A DNA stretch of 31,932 nt, taken from assembly GCA_045643185.1 (NCBI GenBank), contig JAZUKH010000078.1:1-31932 (forward strand), read 5' to 3'. The notes under the pieces are model-generated. The model saw nothing but the letters and a program-made list of their open reading frames with translations, did not search any database and had not been told where the DNA came from. Numbering within the stretch: the stretch's first letter is position 1; each line of letters begins with the position of its first letter. A program made the translations under genes and the position numbers. Origin of the DNA: RGIG464 sp045643185 (GTDB lineage: Bacteria > Myxococcota_A > Bradymonadia > UBA4248). Positions 15,696 to 23,310 of the stretch are shown here, one piece after another.

Positions 15696-17624
15696 CTAGG
15701 CGCGTTCAAACCCGAACAGCTCGCAGAACTGGTCGCGCGCTTTCTCAATGGCACAATTACTTTTGGGCGGTTCCGACTGTTTGTCCGCACGGCGTGACAT
15801 GGTCTGATGAAAATCCCGTTGCGAATCAACGATGGCTTTACACGCGTCATCGTTAAGACAGGCTACGACAGAAAGATCAAACCTGGCACGAGAAGCCCCG
15901 ACATAGAACAGCATTTCTTCCAAAAAACGACCTTTGTCATGACGCGTATCCGGCTGTTCCATGAATGTGTATTGAGCCGCCTCCACAAGTATGACCGCTT
16001 CGCGCTCCAATCCTTTAAATTTGCGCACAGTCGTCATTTGTATTTGTGAATTATGATAAATATATTTCTCGCGATATAGGTCGATACGATGAGCGTAATC
16101 AGGATATTCCGTCAATATTTTCGACACATTATCTTGTCCAAAAACAGAGTGTTTGAGCGATTTGAGTGTTAAGATGACGATCTGTTCCGGCTGGTATTTT
16201 TTGACCGTAATGAGATCGTTCAACGCACTGTCGATCGCGTCCATGATCGAGGGAACGTTATTTTGCTGTACAAACCGAATGGTCGCCTTATCGCCTGTTT
16301 TTGCCCCATGCATCATTTGCACGCCATCTTTCAAAAGCGAATAACACGTTGTATTCGCGATATTTTCCGTATTTCGGCAATTTCGATGCAGCGTCAGACG
16401 CACCTCAGCATTCTGTATCTCCTCGGCCATACCGACACTGTTGTCACTTTGTACACGCTGGTTTTTGTCATAAAAAATGCAAAAAGTAGCCTCGTTGCCG
16501 AAATTCGCCGCTGAAGTTTCACGGATCAGGCTTAGATCCAGCCTTAGATCTTCACTTTTTTCATTAGCATTTTCGCGATTATAACCTAAACCAAAATCCT
16601 GCCCCTCATCGACCACAATATGTTTATACACCAGGCTTTCCGGATGCTCGTCCAAAAACACTTCAAAATTCGTGTAATCGACTGGAAACTGACGTGGTTT
16701 AAAGTCAAATCCATATTTTTCACTATACATTGACGCGAGAGATAAGATGGTATGGATATCTATATATGGGCTCTGATTCTTCTGTTTTAGATAATCGCGC
16801 AATTTCGTATTATAACACAGTACCAGGACACGATTATCAGCATCAGCAACGCGTTTGGCACGTTCCATAGCGAGCAGAGTTTTACCAGAGCCTGCGACCC
16901 CGGCGATGGCAACAGACTTTTCACCCTCTAAAAAATCGAGGATCTTCATTTGTTCTTTTAACAAAAAACCAAGCTGAAAATGCCTAAAATCCGTTTCGGA
17001 CATATCTTCAATAAATAAACTTGGCGCAAAATAATTCAGCAAAAAGTTGATATCTAATTGTCCCAGGCTGGTTTTTAGAATGAAATTCGGATCATCTTTT
17101 CTTGGATGGATCTCAATATTAAATATCTCATCGATTTTGGGTTGAGGATCATTCAAATCGTCCTGTGTTAAAAACAATACTTCTGACAATTCACCGCAAT
17201 TTTTAATTTGGCGAGTGAGTTCATTTCTGCTAATTCCGGGGAACCAGACAGCATGGAACATTTTGCAACGATCCACAATTTTAATTCTGCTTTTATCACG
17301 TTCTTTCAGATCAAAACGAATACAATCTTTTGAACTTTTTGCCTGCTGAATGGGATCGATCTCTTCACCGCTAGCGTAGTACCACTTGCGTTTTATATAT
17401 TGCACTTTACCAGCTTTTGATTCAATGACGAGAATGCCTTTTTGAGGATGAAATATGACAAAATCCGTTTCATTCACCGTCCACACTTTTTGAATCACAT
17501 GATTACTCTCAAACGAATGAAATACATAGTATTCATCATCCAATCTACTGAGCGATTCAAATAGTATTTTTTCGCGACTGGCCTCGGTGCAATTTTTCGG
17601 GGTATCAGGAATCATTCTTGCCAT
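15696..17624 (-). CDS. NERD nuclease-domain / UvrD-like superfamily 1 helicase
   Basis: The 642-aa protein begins with a NERD domain (about 15-110): D54 in NETDFVIFHP and E68-S-K70 in GILVIESKAG give the D...ExK arrangement of PD-(D/E)xK nucleases, followed by DPIQQAK. From about residue 225 it is an SF1 helicase: Walker A GVAGSGKT (242-249), Walker B VVDEGQD, a Q/R motif TLHRNCRNTENIA, the TVRKFKGLEREAVIL region (motif V) and YVGASRARFDL (motif VI). This would couple ATP-driven strand movement to DNA cleavage. Relatives occur both in repair settings and in defence islands; no other defence gene is adjacent. The gene is clearly AT-richer than its neighbours, suggesting transfer. The ATG at 17624 has GGAG about 10 nt upstream. 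Helicase assignment strong; role open. Confidence 0.88.
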   Translation of the reverse strand: MARMIPDTPKNCTEASREKILFESLSRLDDEYYVFHSFESNHVIQKVWTVNETDFVIFHPQKGILVIESKAGKVQYIKRKWYYASGEEIDPIQQAKSSKDCIRFDLKERDKSRIKIVDRCKMFHAVWFPGISRNELTRQIKNCGELSEVLFLTQDDLNDPQPKIDEIFNIEIHPRKDDPNFILKTSLGQLDINFLLNYFAPSLFIEDMSETDFRHFQLGFLLKEQMKILDFLEGEKSVAIAGVAGSGKTLLAMERAKRVADADNRVLVLCYNTKLRDYLKQKNQSPYIDIHTILSLASMYSEKYGFDFKPRQFPVDYTNFEVFLDEHPESLVYKHIVVDEGQDFGLGYNRENANEKSEDLRLDLSLIRETSAANFGNEATFCIFYDKNQRVQSDNSVGMAEEIQNAEVRLTLHRNCRNTENIANTTCYSLLKDGVQMMHGAKTGDKATIRFVQQNNVPSIMDAIDSALNDLITVKKYQPEQIVILTLKSLKHSVFGQDNVSKILTEYPDYAHRIDLYREKYIYHNSQIQMTTVRKFKGLEREAVILVEAAQYTFMEQPDTRHDKGRFLEEMLFYVGASRARFDLSVVACLNDDACKAIVDSQRDFHQTMSRRADKQSEPPKSNCAIEKARDQFCELFGFERA

Positions 17625-17671
17625 AGCTTATTTACTCCGTCGTAAAAAATCAACGTATCAACAATTTTTAG

Positions 17672-17741
17672 GCGACGCGTATGGCGGTTTTACCGCCATA
17701 GCGTCGCGCGCGGACGTATTCGCGAAGCGAATAGTCCGCGC
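17672..17741. repeat. Double palindromic hairpin element (copy 3)
   Basis: First hairpin: GCGACGC, bulged G, TATGGCGGT, TTT loop, ACCGCCATA, GCGTCGC (17672-17707). Second: GCGCGGAC, bulged G, TATTCGC, GAA loop, GCGAATA, GTCCGCGC (17708-17741). Both stems are perfect apart from the single bulge. Located between the divergent helicase and ftsL genes, in otherwise AT-rich DNA. Confidence 0.8.
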
Positions 17742-17881
17742 AACTTAATATAAAAAATAATATCACAAAATAAGCCAATTTCGTCAACGCTTACCCTCAT
17801 TTTTGGACAAACAAGCAATGAATGATAAGGTATGACGGGTTTATTTTGTTTTGTCCCTGCGAATCACGGATGAAGGAAAAC

Positions 17882-18961
17882 ATGGATAACAACCGAGAAC
17901 AATTTCGTTTTGACGACGACCTGATGGCGCTTGCCGGATTGAGTGCGCCCACGTCCGACCTATATTCTGAAGACGAGATGCCTGCCGCGAGCGACGCGCA
18001 AAACGCGGCGACGCGCATCGATGCGCCAAAAGTCAACGTCCCCAAAACAGCCGCTGACAGTCGCACCTCGTCCGAACGCATTGCCAAAAGCTCTGGCAAC
18101 CACCACGGCATTGCCTCGCTCATCAGTGAAGAAGCCAAGTCCGTGCGCGGCGATTCGATGCTTTCTTCCAAGTCGCAGCGCATCAAAACCGACCTGCCCA
18201 AAATGCTCGAAGAGCTGGCCAAAAAGTCAGAAATTCACCGCTGTGTGAGCGAGGAAGCGTCAAAAGTGCCCGAAAACCCGCCCGAATGCTTGTCAGACGC
18301 CGCCGAATCTGCTGCTGAAGCGAGCGTGCAGAACGAGCCGCCACAAGCAGAAGCGCCTGAACCAACGCCAGAAATCGCACCGGATGAGACGATCAGGCCG
18401 GATGCGGAGTCAGGCCAGAACGAGGCTGAAGAAGCCCCCGCGCCCATCGTGACGACGCCAGAATCCCCCAAAGCTGAAGCGGCTCAGCTGCTCAAAGACG
18501 AAACTGAAAACGACGATCACAACGAAACGGAAGAGGACAGCGACGAACACGATGACGGCGAACGCATTGAACCCGTTGTGGGGCATCGTCGCTTTACGCA
18601 GGAGATCATGACGCGCGGACGCTCCATGTCGCGTTCCCTCGTCAATATTGGCGGCACAAAACAACGCTCCGGACGCTTCTGGGTGGCCGTGTTTGCGGCA
18701 TGTATCATCATCACGCTCGTCGTCACTCTCGCGCACTACAAACACCGCGAAATTATGATCGGCTATGAACTCAGCACTGCGATCAACGAACGCGAAGCCC
18801 TGCTTGAAGAAAACCGACGTCTCCGCATTGAGCTCCGTGTTTTGAACTCCCACGAAAAACTCAATACCTATAAAGATCGTCAACTGGGCCTGCAACCCAT
18901 TCAACAGGATCAGATCATTTTCATCAACCACAAGCCAAGAACGCAGGCCAAAAAAGATTAA
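17882..18961 (+). CDS. ftsL: FtsL-like division protein with long acidic N-terminal extension
   Basis: The last 110 residues match FtsL: a basic patch, one membrane helix (about 267-284, WVAVFAACIIITLVVTLA), then a coiled coil (INEREALLEENRRLRIELRVLNS) ending in the typical LNTYKDRQLGLQPIQQDQIIFI. FtsL joins FtsB and FtsQ and activates FtsW-FtsI. Before it are about 250 cytoplasmic residues that are Glu/Ala/Pro/Asp-rich and probably disordered; usual FtsL is about 100-120 aa. I chose the ATG at 17882 because GAAGGA lies just upstream; in-frame starts at 17870 and 17822 are possible. The neighbour downstream is ftsI, 99 nt away, which supports the call. Upstream there is no mraZ or rsmH, unlike ordinary dcw clusters. 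Confidence 0.8.
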   Translation: MDNNREQFRFDDDLMALAGLSAPTSDLYSEDEMPAASDAQNAATRIDAPKVNVPKTAADSRTSSERIAKSSGNHHGIASLISEEAKSVRGDSMLSSKSQRIKTDLPKMLEELAKKSEIHRCVSEEASKVPENPPECLSDAAESAAEASVQNEPPQAEAPEPTPEIAPDETIRPDAESGQNEAEEAPAPIVTTPESPKAEAAQLLKDETENDDHNETEEDSDEHDDGERIEPVVGHRRFTQEIMTRGRSMSRSLVNIGGTKQRSGRFWVAVFAACIIITLVVTLAHYKHREIMIGYELSTAINEREALLEENRRLRIELRVLNSHEKLNTYKDRQLGLQPIQQDQIIFINHKPRTQAKKD

Positions 18962-19060
18962 TGCGAGCTCGGATGCCAAAAACACGGGCAGATCAAAGTC
19001 ATTATCATCCTTTTATTATTCTGAAATAAAACATAGCGAATCGCGCCAGGAGCCATAGTC

Positions 19061-21163
19061 ATGGATGACAGCAAAATCAGGGACGACGTCAAACTTAAAG
19101 CCAAAAATGATAAGAAAGCACTCATTATTCTAGTTTTGATCTTTGCCTTATTGATCGCGGCTTTCAGCGTCATTGCTGTTCGATTTTACAATTTGCAAAG
19201 CGGACGTGACGATGCGCGTTTTGAGCGACGCGCGACCCATCAAAGTTCAGGCAAAGTGACGTTGGGGGCTGGCGGCGAAGCCAAATTAGACGGTCACCGA
19301 GGTTATATATACGACCGGCACGGCTTTGAACTCGCCATCAGCACTGAAACACCGAGCATTTTTGCGCATCCGCGACGCATTCCGGCAGAATCGAAGCAGG
19401 AATACTCGCGCCTGTTAGCCGAAGCGCTCAATCTTGACATTGCTGAGGTGCGCGAAAAGCTCGAAAAAGACACCGCTTTCGTTTGGATCACGCGCAAGAC
19501 CACACCAGAAAAGGGTGATGCCGTCAAAAAGCTCAAACTCGCCGAGATCGGCATCAAACGCGAGAGCAAACGCTTTTACCCTGGTCAGGAGATCGCCGGC
19601 CAGATCATTGGCTTTGCCGGCGTCGACAATGTCGGCTTGGAAGGCATTGAAGCCGCTTACGATGCGCAACTGCGCGGCGATGTCATCAAGCTGAACGGGC
19701 TCAAAGACTCGCGCGGACGTGTTTTGCTCACGATCGACTCGTCACAGCTTAACAAACTCGAAGGCAGTTCCATCGTTTTGACGCTCGACCAGTACATTCA
19801 GAACGTCACCGAAACCGCGCTTGCCCGCGCGGCACAACAGTTTAATGCCGACGCAGCGCTCGCCATCGTCATGGATCCACACACCGGTGAAGTGCTCGCG
19901 ATGGCCAATTACCCATCGTTTAACCCCAACCGCTTCAAGGATTATCCCAAAGAGGCCACGCGCAACCGAGTTGTGCTTGATGCGTATGAGCCCGGCAGCA
20001 TGATGAAGGTCTATACCTACGCCGCCTGGGTCGACACAACGCATGGAAGCCCCAATACCCCCATCGATCAGGCACACGGCGCCCTCAAGATCGGTAAACA
20101 CACGATCCACGACACGCACACGATTCCCAATATGACGGCTGAAACGGTCGTGTCCGAGTCGTCCAACGTTGGTGCCTACCGCCTCGCCGCCAAGATCGGC
20201 CGCGACAAATTCTATCAGTATCTCAAAGCTTTTGGCTTCGGCAGCCGAACCGGCATCAACATCGCCGGCGAATCGGCTGGCATCCTGTTCAAACCTTCAC
20301 GCTGGTCCGAAATTCAGTTTTCAAACATCGCCTTTGGGCACGGCATCAGCGTTTCACCGATTCAGCTCGCCACGGCACTCAGTGCCATCGCCAACGGCGG
20401 CAAAAAGATGAAACCGTGGATCATTAGCGAGATCAGTGACCACGATGGCAACATCATTGAAAAAGGCGCCCCCGTCGTGCGCGACACGATCATTAGCGAA
20501 AGTACGGCACGCCAGGTACGACAAGCGATGGAACGCGTCATCACAGAAGGCACGGCCATGAAAGGTTATGTGCCCGGTTATCGCGTTGGCGGCAAGACCG
20601 GCACGGCCCAAAAGATCGATCCCAGAACGCACCTCTATTCGAACAAATACATGGCGAATTTTGAAGGCATTGCGCCGATTGATGATCCGAACATCGTCGT
20701 CGTCGTCATGGTCGACCATCCTCACCCGATTCACGCAGGCGGCAGCGTTGCCGCCCCAATCTTTGCTGAAATTGCCAGTCAGGTTTTGCCCTACCGCGGC
20801 GTATTTCCCAAAGCCGTCATGACCGGTAAGATCGACCCGTTCGAGATCATGCGCCAAAACAACTTCGGGATTGCGTCAGCCGACTCGCTCACCGCTGAAA
20901 ACATCGCCTTCACCGAACCTGGTGCCGCAAACCTCATTGCCGATGCATGGCCCGAGGATCGCTGCAATCAAAAAGTGACCATGCCTGAACTGCGCGGCCT
21001 GTCCGGCTACAAAGCCATGTACGTCGCAGCCAGCAAGTGCCTCGATGTCGAGATCAACGAACACGGCTTTGTCACATCACAATGGCCAACTGCTGGAACT
21101 GTCGTTGAACCGCACACACGCGTCAAACTCCAGATGCAGGGACATTTTAAAAACATGAATTAG
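19061..21163 (+). CDS. ftsI: Septal peptidoglycan transpeptidase FtsI (PBP3) with one PASTA domain
   Basis: A 700-aa class B penicillin-binding protein: short cytoplasmic tail, membrane helix (about 20-42), dimerisation domain with the conserved RGYIYDRHG box (80-88), and a transpeptidase domain with S313-M-M-K316, S367-S-N369 and K512-T-G514. The C-terminal KVTMPELRGLSGYKAM... segment is a single PASTA domain. It cross-links septal peptidoglycan in the divisome. The ATG follows AGGAG by 8 nt. It lies just after ftsL, but murE and other dcw genes do not follow; a convergent radical SAM gene does. All catalytic motifs are intact. PASTA-bearing FtsI/SpoVD-type PBPs are known in several phyla. 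Confidence 0.95.
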   Translation: MDDSKIRDDVKLKAKNDKKALIILVLIFALLIAAFSVIAVRFYNLQSGRDDARFERRATHQSSGKVTLGAGGEAKLDGHRGYIYDRHGFELAISTETPSIFAHPRRIPAESKQEYSRLLAEALNLDIAEVREKLEKDTAFVWITRKTTPEKGDAVKKLKLAEIGIKRESKRFYPGQEIAGQIIGFAGVDNVGLEGIEAAYDAQLRGDVIKLNGLKDSRGRVLLTIDSSQLNKLEGSSIVLTLDQYIQNVTETALARAAQQFNADAALAIVMDPHTGEVLAMANYPSFNPNRFKDYPKEATRNRVVLDAYEPGSMMKVYTYAAWVDTTHGSPNTPIDQAHGALKIGKHTIHDTHTIPNMTAETVVSESSNVGAYRLAAKIGRDKFYQYLKAFGFGSRTGINIAGESAGILFKPSRWSEIQFSNIAFGHGISVSPIQLATALSAIANGGKKMKPWIISEISDHDGNIIEKGAPVVRDTIISESTARQVRQAMERVITEGTAMKGYVPGYRVGGKTGTAQKIDPRTHLYSNKYMANFEGIAPIDDPNIVVVVMVDHPHPIHAGGSVAAPIFAEIASQVLPYRGVFPKAVMTGKIDPFEIMRQNNFGIASADSLTAENIAFTEPGAANLIADAWPEDRCNQKVTMPELRGLSGYKAMYVAASKCLDVEINEHGFVTSQWPTAGTVVEPHTRVKLQMQGHFKNMN

Positions 21164-21277
21164 CCATGAACCGTGCAACAAAATGACGAGCTTCGTCTTA
21201 GGATCACAAGACAAATTATATTTTATTTATTCCTAATGACCGAAATTCTATTTCATTTATTATATTATTATATTCAG

Positions 21278-21324
21278 CCGAATATTTTTCACTGCCCCAA
21301 TATGGAGCAGTGAAAAAAATTCGG
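21278..21324. terminator. Bidirectional terminator between convergent ftsI and radical SAM gene
   Basis: Two 18-nt arms (21278-21295 and 21307-21324) pair with a single mismatch around an 11-nt loop. The core is CACTGC/GCAGTG flanked by T5/A7 tracts, so each strand gives a stem followed by a U-rich run. It sits 6 nt from the stop of the radical SAM gene. The AT-rich DNA from 21164 to 21277 shows nothing else. Confidence 0.85.
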
Positions 21325-21329
21325 GGAAA

Positions 21330-22418
21330 CTATTTCACCATTTCGTAGAAGCAGCGATGCGTTGGCGTCTGCATGTCGTCATAGAGGTGCATCGCGCCGC
21401 CGTGACAGATATTAAACTTGTCGCACGTCTTGCACGGTCCAAGTTCACGCGTCCAGCTACGATCGCGATATTCTTTGTATTTGTTGTCCCACACGTCTTT
21501 GAATCGGTCGGTGTGAATATCACCCTGGTCAAAGACCTGAGAGATCTCGGGGCACGCACCGATCTTGCCATCATAACGAATGCCACCGACATTGATGCCA
21601 GCGCGGCACTGGCACAAATACGGACGAACGAGTCCTTCGAAGCGGTCACCCAAAAAGCCTTCTTCGCTAAACTCGAGACGAAGTTCACCGTTGTTTTTGT
21701 GGCGCTGACGACGAACGAATTCGAGCAACGTACGAACATCGTTGTCATCGAGCAATAAGTCAGGATTTTCAGCGGCACGACCGATCGCGATAACCGGCGA
21801 AACACGCCAACGTTTGAGACCAAGCCCCGTGATCCACGCCTGGAACTCGTCGAGGTGCGCCATACAGGGCTTGGTGATCGTCGAAAGCGCTTCAAGAATG
21901 CCCTTGTAACCGGCATTATTCAGGTTTTCGATGGCGCGCATCGCCGCTTCGGCGGTGTGCTGACCACGAATGCTGTTGTTAACCTCAGGAATCGAGTCGA
22001 GCGACAGAGAAATGGAATTGATACCGACCTCAACGAGCTTTTTAGCAGCTTCTTCGTCGAGCAACGTCGAGTTCGTGACCATGCCATACGGAAAACCACG
22101 TTTATGCAGATGAGCAAAGATCTCGAAAATGTCTTTTCGGAAAAGAGGTTCCCCCCCCGTCACCGCGACCATAATGTTCGCAGGCTCAAAATCTTCAGCC
22201 AACTGGTCGATGATCGAGATCCAATCCTGGGTCGTGAGCTCACCTTGGCGTTCGGCTAAAGTGCATCCACTGCCACAGTAACGACAATGCAGGTTACAAC
22301 GTCGGGACACTTCAAAAAAGATGTAGCGAAGCGGATGTTCTTCTCGATTAACCTGTGTACGAAGGTTATGACGTTTCCACATGAGAAACTGATACAGTTT
22401 AAGGCGAGGATCAGCCAT
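21330..22418 (-). CDS. Radical SAM/SPASM enzyme, probable maturase of the upstream YYGPAP-repeat lipoprotein
   Basis: The 362-aa protein has the radical SAM cluster motif C41-x3-C45-x2-C48 (RRCNLHCRYC), the GGEP box (88-91) and strand SISLSLD (135-141). A C-terminal SPASM domain has Cys at 269, 271, 289, 329, 332, 338 and 356, enough for two auxiliary clusters. The start, HPLRYIFFEVSRRCNL and the CGSGC that follows, recalls the 'rSAM/lipoprotein system' enzymes known mostly from Bacteroidetes (TIGR04133-like; from memory, not searched). SPASM enzymes commonly modify ribosomal peptides or proteins. The gene lies 79 nt downstream of the repeat lipoprotein, with a hairpin terminator between, and has its own good AGGAG site 8 nt before the ATG. 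The reaction (cyclophane, thioether, epimerisation, Tyr modification) cannot be read from sequence. Confidence 0.85.
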   Translation of the reverse strand: MADPRLKLYQFLMWKRHNLRTQVNREEHPLRYIFFEVSRRCNLHCRYCGSGCTLAERQGELTTQDWISIIDQLAEDFEPANIMVAVTGGEPLFRKDIFEIFAHLHKRGFPYGMVTNSTLLDEEAAKKLVEVGINSISLSLDSIPEVNNSIRGQHTAEAAMRAIENLNNAGYKGILEALSTITKPCMAHLDEFQAWITGLGLKRWRVSPVIAIGRAAENPDLLLDDNDVRTLLEFVRRQRHKNNGELRLEFSEEGFLGDRFEGLVRPYLCQCRAGINVGGIRYDGKIGACPEISQVFDQGDIHTDRFKDVWDNKYKEYRDRSWTRELGPCKTCDKFNICHGGAMHLYDDMQTPTHRCFYEMVK

Positions 22419-22442
22419 GAATTAATCTCCTAAAAACGAATG

Positions 22443-22468
22443 AAAAAGACCGCCGAAGCGGTCTTTTA
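22443..22468 (-). terminator. Intrinsic terminator/attenuator between repeat lipoprotein and radical SAM gene
   Basis: Minus strand: A4-GACCGC, TTCG loop, GCGGTC, then T5. It falls within a co-directional pair, so read-through would set the ratio of lipoprotein to enzyme mRNA. The radical SAM ribosome site lies just beyond it. Confidence 0.85.
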
Positions 22469-22497
22469 AGAAATGAGTTAACGCGAAAGATCAAAAA

Positions 22498-23208
22498 TTA
22501 TACTTTTTCTTCGATAGGCTTGGGATCATCGATACCAGCATCAGCGCACGAACCTTTTTCACGATACTGTTTGACGCAGGCTTCAAATTCCGCAGAGCCT
22601 TCGTAACCTTTGTCTTGGCAACATTCGTACTCGTCGATGGTGTAATCAGGCGCTGGTCCATAATACGTTGAGGGCACTTCACAATCGCCGGCTTTATGAT
22701 ATTGTTCGACGCAGGCTTCAAATTCCGCAGAGCCTTCGGCACCTTTGTCTTGGCAACAGGCTTTTTCGGCTTCACTGTACTGAGTCGGCGCCGGACCATA
22801 ATAGGCTATGACATCTTCACAAGCGCCGTCTTTACGATACTGTTCGACGCAGGCTGCAAAATCAGCAGAACCTTCAGCACCTTTGTCTTTACAACAGGCT
22901 TTTTCGGCTTCACTGTACTGAGTCGGCGCCGGACCATAATAGGCTATGATATCTTCACCAGATTTGCTGCAGGCACCCGCTTTACGATAGTCCGCAATGC
23001 AGGCATCAAACTCAGCAGAACCTTCGGCACCTTTGTCTTTGCAACAGGCGATTTCGGCATCACTGTACTGAGCCGGCGCCGGACCATAATACGCCACGAC
23101 CTCATCGGTAGAATCACTGTCATCACACCCACTGAGCAACGCACCTGCCCCCACGACCAAAGAAACACCACCAACGACGAAGCCAAGAATCTTCTTCAGA
23201 ATATCCAT
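22498..23208 (-). CDS. Lipoprotein with four YYGPAP / CC-x13-C-x9-C repeats (putative radical SAM substrate)
   Basis: The ATG at 23208 has GGAGG 5 nt upstream and starts a membrane signal with lipobox LLSGC (Cys28), giving 236 aa; the in-frame ATG at 23235 is less likely. After an Asp/Ser linker come four modules starting at residues 40, 90, 136 and 182. Each opens with YYGPAP, usually followed by (A/T)QYS(D/E)AE, then CC, DKG(A/Y)EGSA(E/D)F, a Cys after 13 residues and a last Cys after 9 more. The Cys spacing is identical in all four (16 Cys, two possible disulfides per unit). The tail is acidic. I recognise no named domain. The DNA repeats are close enough to suggest recent tandem duplication. 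With the radical SAM/SPASM gene next in line, it is a probable multi-core, lipid-anchored substrate displayed in the periplasm or on the surface. Role inferred. Confidence 0.8.
   Translation of the reverse strand: MDILKKILGFVVGGVSLVVGAGALLSGCDDSDSTDEVVAYYGPAPAQYSDAEIACCKDKGAEGSAEFDACIADYRKAGACSKSGEDIIAYYGPAPTQYSEAEKACCKDKGAEGSADFAACVEQYRKDGACEDVIAYYGPAPTQYSEAEKACCQDKGAEGSAEFEACVEQYHKAGDCEVPSTYYGPAPDYTIDEYECCQDKGYEGSAEFEACVKQYREKGSCADAGIDDPKPIEEKV
22546..23091 (-). repeat. Four tandem coding repeats of about 120-125 bases
   Basis: Units at 22969-23091, 22819-22941, 22681-22803 and 22546-22665. The first unit boundary has a slightly longer spacer (Ser/Gly/Glu-rich). Units 2 and 3 are the most alike; unit 4 has diverged (DYTIDEYE, KGYEG). 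Confidence 0.9.
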
Positions 23209-23263
23209 AAAAACCTCCAAATTCAGGATAATCATAACCAGTCAAACGACCAACAACCGACGC

Positions 23264-23269
23264 ATTATA
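23264..23269 (-). promoter_or_regulatory. Probable -10 box (TATAAT) for the repeat-lipoprotein/radical SAM operon
   Basis: A perfect TATAAT on the minus strand 55 nt before the chosen ATG. No good -35 hexamer is at 16-18 nt; GGCATT is the best there. It lies downstream of the SUMF1 gene stop, so the lipoprotein operon probably has its own promoter. Confidence 0.5.
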
Positions 23270-23310
23270 GAGGATTCAAACCGTGAATGCCACAAACCGG
23301 TACAAAAAAA

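Noticed and set aside
22546..23091. CRISPR-like regularly spaced repeats
   Set aside because: The repeats are in-frame protein modules with similar sequence throughout, without unique spacers.
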